From assembly GCA_022457155.1 (NCBI GenBank), contig JAJGOT010000117.1:372001-436000 (forward strand): a DNA stretch of 64,000 nucleotides. Direction: 5' to 3'. The notes below the pieces were generated by a model, which was given only the letters and a program-made list of their open reading frames with translations, was not told where the DNA came from and made no database searches. The translations under genes were made by a program, and so were the position numbers. Source of the DNA: Cladopsammia gracilis (taxonomy: Eukaryota > Cnidaria > Anthozoa > Scleractinia > Dendrophylliidae). Below are positions 50,391 through 62,549 of this stretch, piece after piece; within the stretch, counting starts at the first letter, position 1, and the number at the start of each line of letters is the position of its first letter.

Positions 50391-53300
50391 CTGCAAAGCA
50401 ATAAAAACAAAAAGAAATCACGTAAAATGGAAATGTGACTTGGATAATGAATATATGCATAAATACTCTCAAGTTCAAATATTCATCAACCCATTGACAC
50501 CTCAAGCACCTGAAACAACCTGTGATGGAACCATGATCCTTCTACCATTTGTGATGTCATCACTTTTTATGATACTAACTTTCAAAAACTGCCCAAATGA
50601 GAGAGATCTCGTGAATTGAGCCAGAGTTACACATGCGAAAAACCTGTCTGATTTCACTGGCAAAATCATGGGAAAATCAGGTCTTCCTGCCAGTTCTTGT
50701 TAAAAAATTTCACCTTCTTCAGCATTTTCTGGGAAACTTTTACTACATAAATACAGTACTGGGCAAATGTAAGTTGACAGTCTCTTTCGAGTCTCGATCC
50801 TCGATCCTCGCAAGGATCGAGCATCGAGGATCAAGTTGGGTTTCGAGTCTTTCGAGTCAAGCATGGAGACTTGAAACAATCGAGAAAGTAATGAGCTTGT
50901 CGCTTGATCGATTCTTTGAGAAAATAATCGAACAAATGGACCACACTTCAGATCTTCAGAGAAAGTGGTAATAGTTTAATATTTGAGAACATAAACTTCA
51001 ACGTGACGCGGTGAGATGTGTTCACTTGCGGCTCGGTTTCTATTTTTAGCGGGCAAAAATAAACTTGAAATCGCTTTTAATGATAAGTTTTTTCATTGCA
51101 CTGCTTATGAAGTACTGTCGAGATGTTTCACAAAGTTAAATTGCATTATGCAGGTTTCATGGCTTTCACATGAAAGTATATTTACTGATGGATCGCATTT
51201 CATCAAAGTGAACAGTCACAGCCCACAAGTTTCAATATATGCAAGTTGTTTTAAAGTAAGCAAATTTGATAATGTGAAACTACAAATACTTCTAATGACA
51301 CACAAAAAAAACACAAGGAAAACCTTGAGCAAATTGAGAAAACTCGGCCAAGTTGCTAGCTTTAACAGAAACTGACAAACACAATAGATTTGTTTATCCT
51401 GAACTCAAAGGGAATTATCTATCTACAGTTCGTCTAACCTGCGATCAGGCACTCTTTTTTGGAGCAGGAGAGCACGAACGCGCGAAAGTTGACGCGACGG
51501 AAGGGCGCGGGGAGGGAAAAAGAGAGCCTGATATAATTACTTAACGAACCTTCTGCAAAAAAGTCAGAATCTGACTTTTTCTGATTGGTCGTAAAACAAA
51601 AGAAATCAATGAGCTGCATTCTGATTGGTTACCTGGGTTAGAATTATGACTTCCGGTCTGAAGCATGCGTGTGCCCAAAACACCAGTTTATCATTGCAGC
51701 CCTCGCGTTGAAATGAATGTTGAAAGTGAATTATCATTGGCTTAGAATTTGTGTCTTCGAGATTTTATTCGCAAGTCTTTGAAGGACAAGCAGATAGAAT
51801 GTATTAGACGAATTATTTGTTTGCGAGAAGATGCTCTCGCTCTGACCAGCCTGGTAGAACTTTAATAATTCAAAGAGCGTTTTCTTTTGCCTAAAATATT
51901 CTATGCTTCTAACGAACTTGGAGTCTATCTGCTTGGCGAATTATTGTGGAGCCATTTTGTTGCAATGTCAGTTGCTTATCCTTGCGAGCTTAAACGGTCT
52001 TCAGTTCGACGAAGAAATTCTCTGACAATTTCGTGAGCTTGCTGCTGTAGAATTTGGTAGAATGAACATTAAAATGTTTATTATTCCAGCGCTCTTGATC
52101 AAATCTGATGAAATAATTCTTTCAGCTGTTCCACAGCTCTTTCCACAGTGCACCTACGGTTAAAATGGTTTTGTAAAAGTAGCTGTGCTTGTCCAATGAT
52201 TTCGTTAGCGACATCTCAACTTGCCACTTTTTTACTGATCAGAAAACCAAACATTTTCACTGGCACTGAGAAATTATACGAAGGCGGGAAGTCCCAAAGT
52301 CTTCCAAGCGCCAACTGTAAACAACAAGCGATGTGATATCCAGTTAAATCTGATTGGCTACATTTTGACAGTTGACAGATTTCTTAATTTGGGGGTGGCA
52401 GGTGGGTCATTAAATAAATGTATCAGGCATTCTTTTTTTTCCCTCCCTTCTTTTCTTCCCTCCCCGCTCTCTGCTGACTTTCCCTCCGAAAAAAAAAAAA
52501 AAACACCTGATCGCAGGTTACAGTTTGTCAAAATCTGTTAAAAACTGTTTCTAAACCTGCCGTTTGCAAACTCACGCAAAATCGAAAAATCAATGGCTGG
52601 ATGAGCGTGAATGCATCAAGTTTCAGAATTAATTTGTGGGCTGAAAATTATTTTTTAGCACGCTATTTTGATGTTTACTCCAAATTAAAATTGCTAGCTT
52701 AAAGAAAAAATGCATCAGCTACATTCTTGGTTGCAAAATTTAATGATAATCTGAAGATAATAATCCCAGGACTGGTGTACTCTGTTTTCTCTGGTAATGC
52801 ATGACTGTAACCTAAACACACCACGGCCACGCCGTGTTCGACAAAAGTGGTTCGATTCTGAACCGAGATACAACATTCATAAATAGCTGCTTGCAAATTG
52901 GTTTGAATAAAAACGTTGTGACTTTGATTGCCGCGATATTTTTTACAGCCTTACAAAGTTTTCTTTTTTAACTCCATATCTTTACTTGTGACATTTGAGA
53001 AATGTCACAAGTTTTAATCCCACAAATGAACCTGCCTGCCTTAGCCGCCACGCCACACTGTGCCAAGAAACTCCCAGGAGTAAAGGGCTATCATCAATAC
53101 ATTAGCATTATGAGCATTTCATGACAAATTATAATTCTGAGACACGGGTTTATGTTCAACACGCGTGTCGAAACATGAGACGTTCTCGCTGCCGAAATTT
53201 TGGTTTATTTACATTCTGTTAGTGTACGACTATGCGAGGAATTAATCGTTTTCTCGAAACTCACATTGAGTATGCATAACTGTCAAAGTTCCGTTCAGAT

Positions 53301-56300
53301 AAATTCTTCAAGGATCGAGCATCGAGTCGGGTTTCGAGTCAATCAAGTCGAGGATCGAGACTCAATCCCCGATGCTCGCGAGGATCGAGTGTCAACTTAC
53401 CTTTGCCCGGTACTGTAAGTCTAGTGAAAAGCCAACAACGAGGGGGGAATATGAACGGGTGTGGAAAGAAGAAAAAGAAAAGTTGAGCTTATTATGCCTT
53501 TTGTCATTCAGAAACTCTCAAAAGTTCGCTTTGTGCACATGCCCGAAACCGAATAAAGTAGATTTATTTGACCCAGAAAGGAAAGGTAACTAAGGTTTCA
53601 TGTTGCAAACAACGTTTTGGACAGTTTGCTTGCAATTTGCCTCCACAGCAGTCAGAAAACAACATTAGTGGCTTCAAATTGCCATTTCCTGTGAAATTTC
53701 TAGGAGTCAATGGGTTAAAGAAAAATTATGAGTGTCCCCAATGAGAGTTAAATCCATCACCTTCTAGGTAGCAATGGGATGTTCTAACAACGGTGAGCTA
53801 CATGTATGGGAGACTTGAGGTGTACTAGGGCTTAATATAGATAGGCTGAGCCTAACAGCGTAGCTTTCTAAGGTGAAAGGTCGGAAGCACAGAATTAAAT
53901 AAAATCCACCTGTTACGTTTCAAAAATTGCCCGAGAAACTGATTTGGAAATCAAAATTGCAAAAAATACACAAACATATTTGCATAAGGCGCGGCGAGTG
54001 AAGTTAGAACGGCTTTGGTTACTAGAAAATCCAAGTCTTGTTTTGTTTTACATAAAATCGCTTTTCAACCTATGTAATGAATGAACAAACACATAAAATT
54101 TCACAACACAATCTTCTTTTGAAAAATTTTGTTCAAATCTCAATAAGTTTATGTTTAAAAGCAAAATACGTACCATTTACAGCGCATAGAGGCCAAGCTG
54201 TCTTCAAGGAAATTCAAGAAATCGATACAACTGAATTTAAGCACGTTTTATAAACAATTCTTCAAAACTAATGAGAGCACAAAGAAAAAGTCAATCACAG
54301 ATTGATATCAACATAATTTCCCATCGAAAAATGTAATTTTTTTCCTTTAAGTCCTTCAACTACTTGGAAATCCAATCTTTGTTTCTGAAATCCGTAAAAC
54401 AAACATCTCCCCACATTGCTCCTGCATTGATAAAAACGTATGAAGTTCCTCAAAGCAAGATTTTATCCCTGAAAGCTCTTCTTTTTTCACTAAAGTGGCT
54501 TCTGAGTATCCCTGTCTTGAGTAGCAAACCACGAAAAACTGCAGGGAAATAACGACTTTAATTTTCTGCTCCAACTAAAGTGTTTACCAAGATCACGACT
54601 GTGTGGCTGTGCGAAAAACAAAGCCTCGGTTTGGTTTCAAAATTGCTAAGATCCTGCCCAACGCGTACGGCGGCAGGCGGGTGGGCACATGACGCGCCCG
54701 CAGAACATTCCGCTAGCCATAACCATGAAAAATGACAGGCATAGGTTCTATGAGTATGGGGCTCCGCAGCGGACCTTTGGCCTGCGAGAGCTCTGCTACG
54801 AGGTTGATATAATTATAACGCATGCCCTGCTACTACTGCAAGCTCAATAATATCAAATAAATGAATATGTGTAACATGCAAAATGGAAATTGCATGTACA
54901 GTCGCACTCCATTTTATGGACACCTGCTTAATTTGTACACCCCATTATTACAGACAGTTGTCTTGGTCCTGGCGGAACGCCCAAACATTTTCTCTAAAAT
55001 TTACCAATTGACAGCTTTTCCTCAGTGCCCCAATAAAAACAATCTCAAAGAAAGTCTACCTCCCAAATACTGACAACCTGACTAATTCTAAGCGATAAAA
55101 ATGTTCTCAAATGCGCCAAGTCAGTCAGCTACACATATACTATCAGTTTGGTTGAAAAAAAAAATATGAAAGCTTGTCTAATTATAGTTTTTTAGTGTCT
55201 TAGTGGGGTTTAACGTGTTAATTTACTTATCATATGACCCATAAGGCCCTGGGAGCCTTTTCTTTGCAAAATCATTGATGAAAGTCCAGTATGAGGAGCC
55301 GCATGCATTTGTGCAAGCCGGGCCGGAAAAAGCTGTATGGCCCTACTACAAAAGCATATGGTCTTAAAGTACATGTATTTAAAATTTCAAGCAATTTTGT
55401 CTCCAAATTGGTCACATAATAAAATACATATTGACCAAGTTTAGCTCTCAGTCATGGTACAGGGACCTTACAGTGTTTGGTCCATACGCCACAACATTGA
55501 GACAATTTTTGTTGGTCCATCTATCTTTCCTTGCATTATGTAACTGAAAGGAAGGCGAGTTCAGCTTCTGGCATAATTCAACATGTGTCCAAAATGGCTT
55601 GAATTCTCATAAAAAATGGTGCTGCTACCACTCTGCTCTGCCATCCACACAGTAGAATGACGCAAGATTGCGTTTCTCCAAACAAATGGCACATACCTTG
55701 TCATTATGAGGAATGAACTGCCACAGGTGCAAAATTTAATGTGCCCTTACCTGTTGGGATTAATATTTGAGTCTGATGCCCAGTACTGACCACACACGTG
55801 TGGTACAACATGATCTTCACAAATTAAATGACAACTATTTTGAAGTGTAGCATGACTTTGTGGAGTAGCTCATACCTCGTACTGACAAGATATGTAATTT
55901 CTGGTGTTTGAGTAATGGAAATGCGGATTAGACAGAAATATTGACGGCACAGGACCAGCAGGGACTGAGTTTGACTGTTACAGTGTATGATGGGTATCAT
56001 GCTACCTATTAAATCATAGTTTGTCACATGGTGAGGCATTCTAGGCTTGCACCAGTCCATTGATGTTTTTTTCATTTTTAAGGGGATTTGTATTTCATTT
56101 TGCTTAGCTTTGTATTGTAAAGCCTCGTTGGATGGGCTTGTATTGTTTTGTGCTTGAGCCATGGTTCCTACCCAGATTAAATCCTGCTTATTTTTTCCCA
56201 ACAGGGGTTGTTGCAGGTTTTTTCTGGCCTCCATTCTAACTGTAGTTTATTTTGTGAGTGGTTGCTCAGCTCTGTTAAGTGTAGTGCAAGTTTAGGATAT

Positions 56301-56346
56301 ATCTACTTCTAGTTGTAATTATCATTCCGAACTTCTATAGTCACTT

Positions 56347-56379
<33 letters not shown>

Positions 56380-57130
56380 AGGTCTCCCGTACGGGTTACT
56401 AAATCTCCCAGATAAAAACGACTTTGGATCTTTTCTCTACAATGGGCTAAGATTTTAACCCAAATGTTCCCAAAATCCAAAAACAAATGCGGTCTCTTAA
56501 CTTCACAAACACAGGAACGCAGTTTTCCAGATCCCCCCTACATACTCACAATCCAACAACCCAAGAAAAAAAAAAAAAAGGTCATGCGAAAACATGTCAC
56601 CCTCAGAATTCACCCTTAGAAAAAATCTCCCTATTTTCAATCTCCAGAGGTTGGCATCTCTGATAGTTCGAACCAGCTGCTGGTGCAAGATCGAAGTGAA
56701 CTAAATAAACCTAATCGATTGTACATGTCTGCTGAGTAGTGGAGTTGAAATATTCGCAATTTGTTTGGAGAAATGCAATCTCGCGTCATTCCACTGTGGT
56801 GATGGCAAGGCAGAATGGTAGCAGCACCTGTTTTGTGCAACAATTTAAGCCATTTGGACACGCATCGCCATTTATATGAAAAAATTATGCTTGAGTTTCT
56901 TGTGCAATTTCTAACATTCCTCTCCTTGCATCTTCGTAAATCAAAATATTTGGTACAAGCTCTTCCCCCCTCATTTTGAACACTTAAACTTAAGACTTAC
57001 CTATTCTTAGCAGTGCCACATAGGCAACAAAAACTTTCACTGTAAACCACACATTTTGCCTATTTTTTCTTCTTTCTTCCTCTACAGCAGCCTTGTCGGG
57101 TGATCCGCCTGCACCAGCCAAACGAAACAT
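50359..57130 (-). CDS. TOMM5: TOM5-like mitochondrial import subunit, 2 exons, 53 aa
   Basis: Exons 57130-57001 and 50390-50359. TOM5 is a tiny tail-anchored subunit of the outer-membrane TOM complex that stabilises the TOM40 channel. The product starts MFRLAGAGGSPDKAAVEEE, has a basic stretch (ERRKNRQN), then the hydrophobic segment VWFTVKVFVAYVALLRI; human TOMM5 is 51 residues, starts MFRIEGLAPK and has NFLIYVALLRVTPF at the same place. Exon 1 ends in phase 1 at GTAAGT. The proposed exon 2 follows a good acceptor (TTGCTTTGCAG) and adds APYAYKALNG and a TGA, keeping the RI/V-x-P turn. The 6.6-kb intron is unusually long for such a gene and packed with transposons. A CRE-like TACGTCAT (57200-57207) lies about 70 bp upstream of the ATG. 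Exon 1 is firm; exon 2 rests on splice signal, phase and length. Confidence 0.78.
50754..53415. mobile_element. 2.7-kb TA-flanked element with palindromic GGATCGAG ends
   Basis: CAGTACTGGGCAAATGTAAG at the left, inverse CTTACCTTTGCCCGGTACTG at the right, TA on both sides. Subterminal GATCCTCG/CGAGGATC blocks pair within and between ends. No transposase recognised. Lies inside the TOM5-like intron. Confidence 0.82.
51437..52518. mobile_element. Nested TA-flanked element, ACCTGCGATCAGG ends
   Basis: ACCTGCGATCAGGCA at the left and inverse CCTGATCGCAGGT at the right between TA dinucleotides, with T- or A-rich tracts next to each end. No transposase. Confidence 0.75.
55578..56860. repeat. Inverted repeat pair in TOM5-like intron
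   Basis: 55578-55695 and 56757-56860 are inverse copies (blocks GGTAGCAGCACC, TTTGTTTGGAGAAA, CGTCATTC), about 100 bp with moderate divergence. Probably the arms of an old element; ends not resolved. Confidence 0.65.
57001..57130 (-). CDS. TOMM5: TOM5-like exon 1
   Basis: Residues 1-43 plus one base. YVALLR is the family signature. Donor GTAAGT. The 5' leader runs towards 57254, where a foldback element is inserted. Confidence 0.83.
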
Positions 57131-57310
57131 GATGCAAAGAAACGATAGAACCAAACCACTCCACTTTCAAGAGTGAATGACCTTGAGGTGGCCAGAATCT
57201 ACGTCATTTACGAGGCACGAAAAAACTGATGATAAATGAGGGGGTCTGGGTCCTAATTTCGGTAGGTACTTCATATATGGTTATTATAGTGTACCTTACT
57301 TATATAACTC

Positions 57311-58640
57311 ATTACCATGTATAGCCATGTATAGCTATCTATGACTATGTATCACCATGTATATCCATGTAAAGCCATGTATCACCATGTATAGCCATAT
57401 GTAGCCATGTATAGCCATGTATAGCCATGTATCACCATGTATAACCATGTATCACTATGTTTAGCCATGTAAAGTCATGTATAGCCATGTATCACCATAT
57501 ATATCCATGGATCACCATGTATTGCCATGTATAGCCATGTATCACCATGTATCACTATGTTTAGCTATGTAAAGCCATGTATAGCCATGTATAGCCATGT
57601 ATAGCCACGTATCACCATGTATTACCATGTATAGTCATGTTTAGTCATGTATAGCCATGTATCACCATGTATGGCCATGTATCACAATGTATAGCCATGT
57701 ATTACCATGTATCACCATGCTTAGCCGTGTATCACCATGTACAGCCATGTATCACCATGTATAGCCATGTATCACTATGTATAGCCATGTATAGCCATGT
57801 ATCACCATGTATAGCCATGTATCACTATGTATAGCCATGTATAGCCATGTATCACCATGTATAGCCATATATAGCCATGTATAGCCATGTATCACCATGT
57901 ATTAACATGTATAGCCATGTATCATTATGTATAGCCATGTATCACCATGTATTACCATGTATAGCCATGTATCACCATGTATCACTATGTTTAGCCATGT
58001 AAAGCCATGTATAGCCATGTATCACCATGTATTGCCATGTATAGTTATGTTTAGTCATGTTTAGCCATGTATAGCCATGTATCACCATTTATAGCCATGT
58101 ATAGCCATGTATCACCATGTATGGCCATGTATCACCATGTATCACCATGTATGGCCATGTATAGCCATGTATCACCATGTGTAGCCATGTATCACTATGT
58201 ACAGCCATGTATAGCCATGTATCGCTATGTATAACCATGTATAGCCATGTATCACCATGTATCGCCATGTATCACCATGTATCGCCATGTGTAGCCATGC
58301 ATCACCATGTATAGCCATGTGTAGTCATGTACAGCCATGTATCACCATGTATAGCCATGTATCACAATGTATCATCATGTAAAGCTATGTATAGCCATAT
58401 ATCACCATGTATAGCCATGTATCACTATGTATAACCATGTATAGTCATGTTTAGTCATGTTTAGCCATGTATAGCCATGTATAGCCATGTATCGCCATGT
58501 ATCACCATGTATAGTCATGTATCACCATGTATAGCCATGTTTCACCATGTAACGCCCTGTATAGCTATGTATAGCCATGTATAGCCATATATAGCCATGT
58601 ATCTCCATGTAAAGCCATGTATCGCCATGTATCACCAACG
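57311..58640. repeat. Left arm: 10-bp satellite (ATAGCCATGT / ATCACCATGT)
   Basis: About 133 decamers in an unbroken 10-bp register, mixing two main variants plus minor ones (ATCACTATGT, TTAGCCATGT, AAAGCCATGT). Confidence 0.97.
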
Positions 58641-59361
58641 TTAAGGTTACAGTGTACCTTCGGGGGTGTCTCCAGTATAACAGCCCTAGCGTCTTAAGAT
58701 TACACTTAATATACCTAAACCCAGATATCAAATTAAAGCTTATAGAGCCGGCTATCTAAATATGGAAACCATTTGGTAATAAAATGAATTGTCGAATTTT
58801 TTTACGACGTCTAAATTCGAACGTCCGAATCAGCTTTAAAACGCTCTAACTGAAAGCGATTATTGTATTTTGCTAATTTGATTTGTTCTCGGGTTTCCGG
58901 ATACGAAGCGCTAAAAAACGTGTTGGCGATTTCCCATATTCAATTGCAGTGAAAAGTTACAGAATATTTTCGAAAAAGGGAGAAAAAATGGAATGATCAC
59001 ACGGAAATGGCTCTTGAAGAAAAAGTTTTCGGAAATAAGAAATTCGCCGACAAATTTTTGTTGATTATATGTTAGCCTAGCTTCTGTCCAAATTTGAGGA
59101 AAATCGAACAAACTCCCTTTGAGTTGTAGCTCTTTAAAGTGTCCCCAACAAACGAAAAATTAACTTTGAGAAAACAGCGCTTAAAAAACATATCGCTTCA
59201 TAAACAAACTCCGCCCACAAAAGTTATACCGTCATTTCTCCGTCAAAATAAAGTTTACAGAATGAACTTTCATCCAAAAAAATTATCGAAAAATAGTGAA
59301 AATTGACGCCAAAAAGAAAATTTCAATAAATTTTCGATCTGAAGGTACTCTGTAACCTTAA
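58641..59361. mobile_element. TTAA-flanked MITE nested at the inner edge of the left arm
   Basis: TTAAGGTTACAG.GTACCTTC at the left and inverse GAAGGTAC.CTGTAACCTTAA at the right: TTAA duplication and a 17-bp inverted repeat with one mismatch. Begins within about five bases of the last decamer. Confidence 0.83.
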
Positions 59362-60507
59362 ATCAGACGAATCAATCGAACAAGCATTTACTCACAAGTC
59401 TTTGTTTCATTTTGAACTTGATAGACAGGGTTTATGTGGGAACAGTGTATGCCGGCGCAGGATCGCAGGATACCATCAGTGCGTCACGATTTATGGTGCG
59501 TCTGAATCGGGGTCTGAACGGGATCGAACGGAGATATTCGACATATTTCATACCATCAAAATTGACTTTTTTTGTTCTCATTTTTTTCGAAATTTCTTTG
59601 TATTCACCTCTGATGCACTCTTTCTCGTTATTTTTTAACTGGTGGCCTAGAATTTGACACCATAGAGTCATGATCCTTGACCTTCACTAAGGCATTCTGT
59701 GTTTAATAATGATAATTTTTATAATCGATACGCATGCCATGATCAGGCGGGAGATGTCCTGGTCCGTTCAAGACCATTACAGTTATGTACTGCATGGTGT
59801 ACAACTCATCGATGCACGAGTAGCAAGTTTAGTATTTCCGAGAGCATAAATCAGGGTGACTAAACCGACTCAACTGACTGGCTCATTTTATTTCATTCAT
59901 ATTCCCTTGAAATGATTTAAATTAGTATATAAATAACTTTGTAATACAAAAAAATATCAGCCGCTTGAAATCTTTACTACTTGTTACATTGTTACTTTTT
60001 TAAACGGTCAACGAAAACGCAACTTTTCCAAAACGCTCTCCAGAGTGGAAATTGTTGAAAAAAGAAGTCGTTTTCTTGTACTCGTGTGGACGGATGACAA
60101 TAAATTTCTTCAAGTAGAAAACTTGGAGGGAAAACGGAGAGACCGACTTTCTCAGACGTCTCTCCTCCCACCTTTCTAGCCCACCGCTTTGCTTACTGCG
60201 CCCCTTTTCACGAATTGAAACTCTCCAAATGCATTTTAACACAAATGAAATCAGAGTGTCTCTTTAACTGTCACTATAGTAAACTGTTTGCCATGTCTTA
60301 AGGTGAGGCAAAGCAGATATAATTCTCGTAAAGTATCTCCGCCTCAGAAAATTTCACGTGTGCAACCGGCTTTGAACTTGAAAATTACAGCTTAAAGTTA
60401 ACGCAAGCCAAGCTACAGTGTCTCGCGGACTACTCTCTAACTATTTACGTTTAACTGTTCCGATATTAGGTAAAACGTTATTCAGTCGCTGGCCGACGAA
60501 CACAGAC

Positions 60508-61973
60508 ATGGCAATACATGACAATACATGGCAATACATGGTGATCCATGGATATATATGGTGATACATGGCTATACATGGTTATACATGGATATACATG
60601 GTGATACATGGCTATACATGGCTTCACATGGCTAAACATGGCTATAAAATATGGTGATACATGGCTATACATGGTGATACATGGGGATACATGGCAATAC
60701 ATGGTGATACATGGCTATACATGGTTATACATAATGATACATGGCTATACATGGCTATACATGGCTATACATGGTGATACATGGCTGTACATGGTGATAC
60801 ATGGCTATACATGGCTATACATAGGGTAATGATACATGGCTATACATGGCTATACATGGTGATACATGGCTATACATGGTTATACATAATGATACATGGC
60901 TATACATGGCTATACATGGTGATACATGGCTATACATGGTGATACATGGCTATACATAATGATACATGGCTATACATGGCTATACATGGTGATAAATGGC
61001 TATACATGGCTATACATGGCTATACATGGTGATACATGGCCATACATGGTGATACATGGCTATACATGGTGATACATGGCTATACATGGTTATACATGGT
61101 GATACATGGCTATACATGGCGATACATGGTGATATATGGCTATACTTGGCTATACATAGTGATACATGGCTATACATGGTGATACATGGCTATACATGGC
61201 TATAACATGATGACACGTGGCTACACATGGTGATACATGGCGATACATGGTGATACATGGCGATACATGGTGATATATGGCTATACTTGGCTATACATGG
61301 TGATACATGGTGATACATGGCTATACATGGCTATACATAGTGATACATGGCTATACATGGTGATACATGGCTATACATGGCTATACACGGCGTTACATGG
61401 TGATACATGACTATACATGGTGATACATGGCGATACATGGCTATACATGGCTATACATGGTGATACATGGCTATACATGGTTATACATGGTGATACATGG
61501 CTATACATGGCGATACATGGTGATATATGGCTATACTTGGCTATACATAGTGATACATGGCTATACATGGTGATACATGGCTATACATGGCTATACATAG
61601 TGATACATGGCTACACATGGTGATACATGGCTATACATGGCTATACACGGCATTACATGGTGATACATGACTATACATGGTGATACATGGCGATACATGG
61701 CTATACATGGTGATATATGGCTATACATGGTGATACATGGCTATACATGGCGATACATGGCTATACATGGTGATACATGGCTATACATGGCGATACATGG
61801 CTATATATGGTGATACATGGCTATACATGGCTATACATAGTGATACATGGCTATACATGGTAATACATGGTGATACATGGCTATACATGGCTATATATGG
61901 CTATACATGGTGATACATGGCTTTACATAGATATACATGGTGATACATGGCTATACATGGTAATGTATGGTAA
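60508..61973. repeat. Right arm: inverse 10-bp satellite (ACATGGCTAT / ACATGGTGAT)
   Basis: About 146 decamers in inverse orientation to the left arm, with register shifts near 60646, 60824 and 61205. Its long open frames (IHGDTWLYM-type) are a by-product of the 30-bp multiple. Confidence 0.97.
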
Positions 61974-62514
61974 TGAGTTATGTAAGTTAGGTACACTATA
62001 ATAACCATATATGAAGTACCTACCAATTTCCACCGCGGTGACCACCGCCGTAAGGTGGCTGAACACAGTTTTCGTGCGCTCTTCAATTTCAGCTGCTTAC
62101 GTGAGTCAGTAGGCGCAGAGTTTTGAGAAAAACAAACGTGGTGCCTGTTCAGCTATCATTTAATTTTGCTCAGCGTGGATCGCGAAAGTATTGTTTTTCG
62201 TCTTAAAATCAAAACGAGAATACAAGGGACCGTGAACGAAAATGCTGCTAGTATACGCAGGATCTGTAAGAGATCTGATCAGCCAAAAATAAACAAAATA
62301 CTATAAGAAGCAAGGGCTGACAACTGCGTAGAAAAAGTAACGCAACAATGGCATGATTGAGACCAAACCAAAAGTTTAAATGCAACTGTGGATAGCTATT
62401 TCGCCGTTATTCCAGGCGTTATTGCGGCTCATCAGCACAGTGTAGCAACAAGTTCCAGTGTCTAACCTGACCGAGTTAGCACTGTACTAATGTGCACTTG
62501 GTAAAAACTCCGGA

Positions 62515-62549
62515 CATTGTGTATGGCACAGCTTATGCCATACACAATG
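62515..62549. repeat. Perfect 14-bp-stem inverted repeat
   Basis: CATTGTGTATGGCA, a 7-nt loop, TGCCATACACAATG. Could be a short hairpin transcript or chance. Confidence 0.6.

Larger units (their letters stand above)
57261..62024. mobile_element. 4.76-kb foldback-like element with decamer-array arms
   Basis: Outer ends GGTAGGTACTTCATATATGG and its inverse form a unique terminal repeat of about 52 bp (57261-57312 and 61972-62024). AATTTC flanks both sides directly (57255-57260 and 62025-62030). Inside lie inverted 10-bp satellite arms, then about 1.9 kb of non-repetitive core with a nested TTAA MITE. No transposase frame. The plan resembles Drosophila Foldback elements, but a 6-bp duplication fits none of the common superfamilies. 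Confidence 0.88.

Noticed and set aside
55824..56234. 136-codon minus-strand frame in the TOM5-like intron
   Set aside because: No recognised motif, no convincing splice partners, and it lies among decayed repeats.
59402..59657. Transposase fragment in the foldback core
   Set aside because: The 78- and 81-codon frames overlap each other and a third on the opposite strand, with no catalytic motif; the core appears non-coding.
61371..61623. Long open frames on both strands in the decamer array (IHGDTWLYM and MYSHVSPCIA repeats)
   Set aside because: Any stop-free 10-bp repeat gives a 30-bp, 10-codon periodic frame; there is no signal, splice site or non-repetitive coding sequence.
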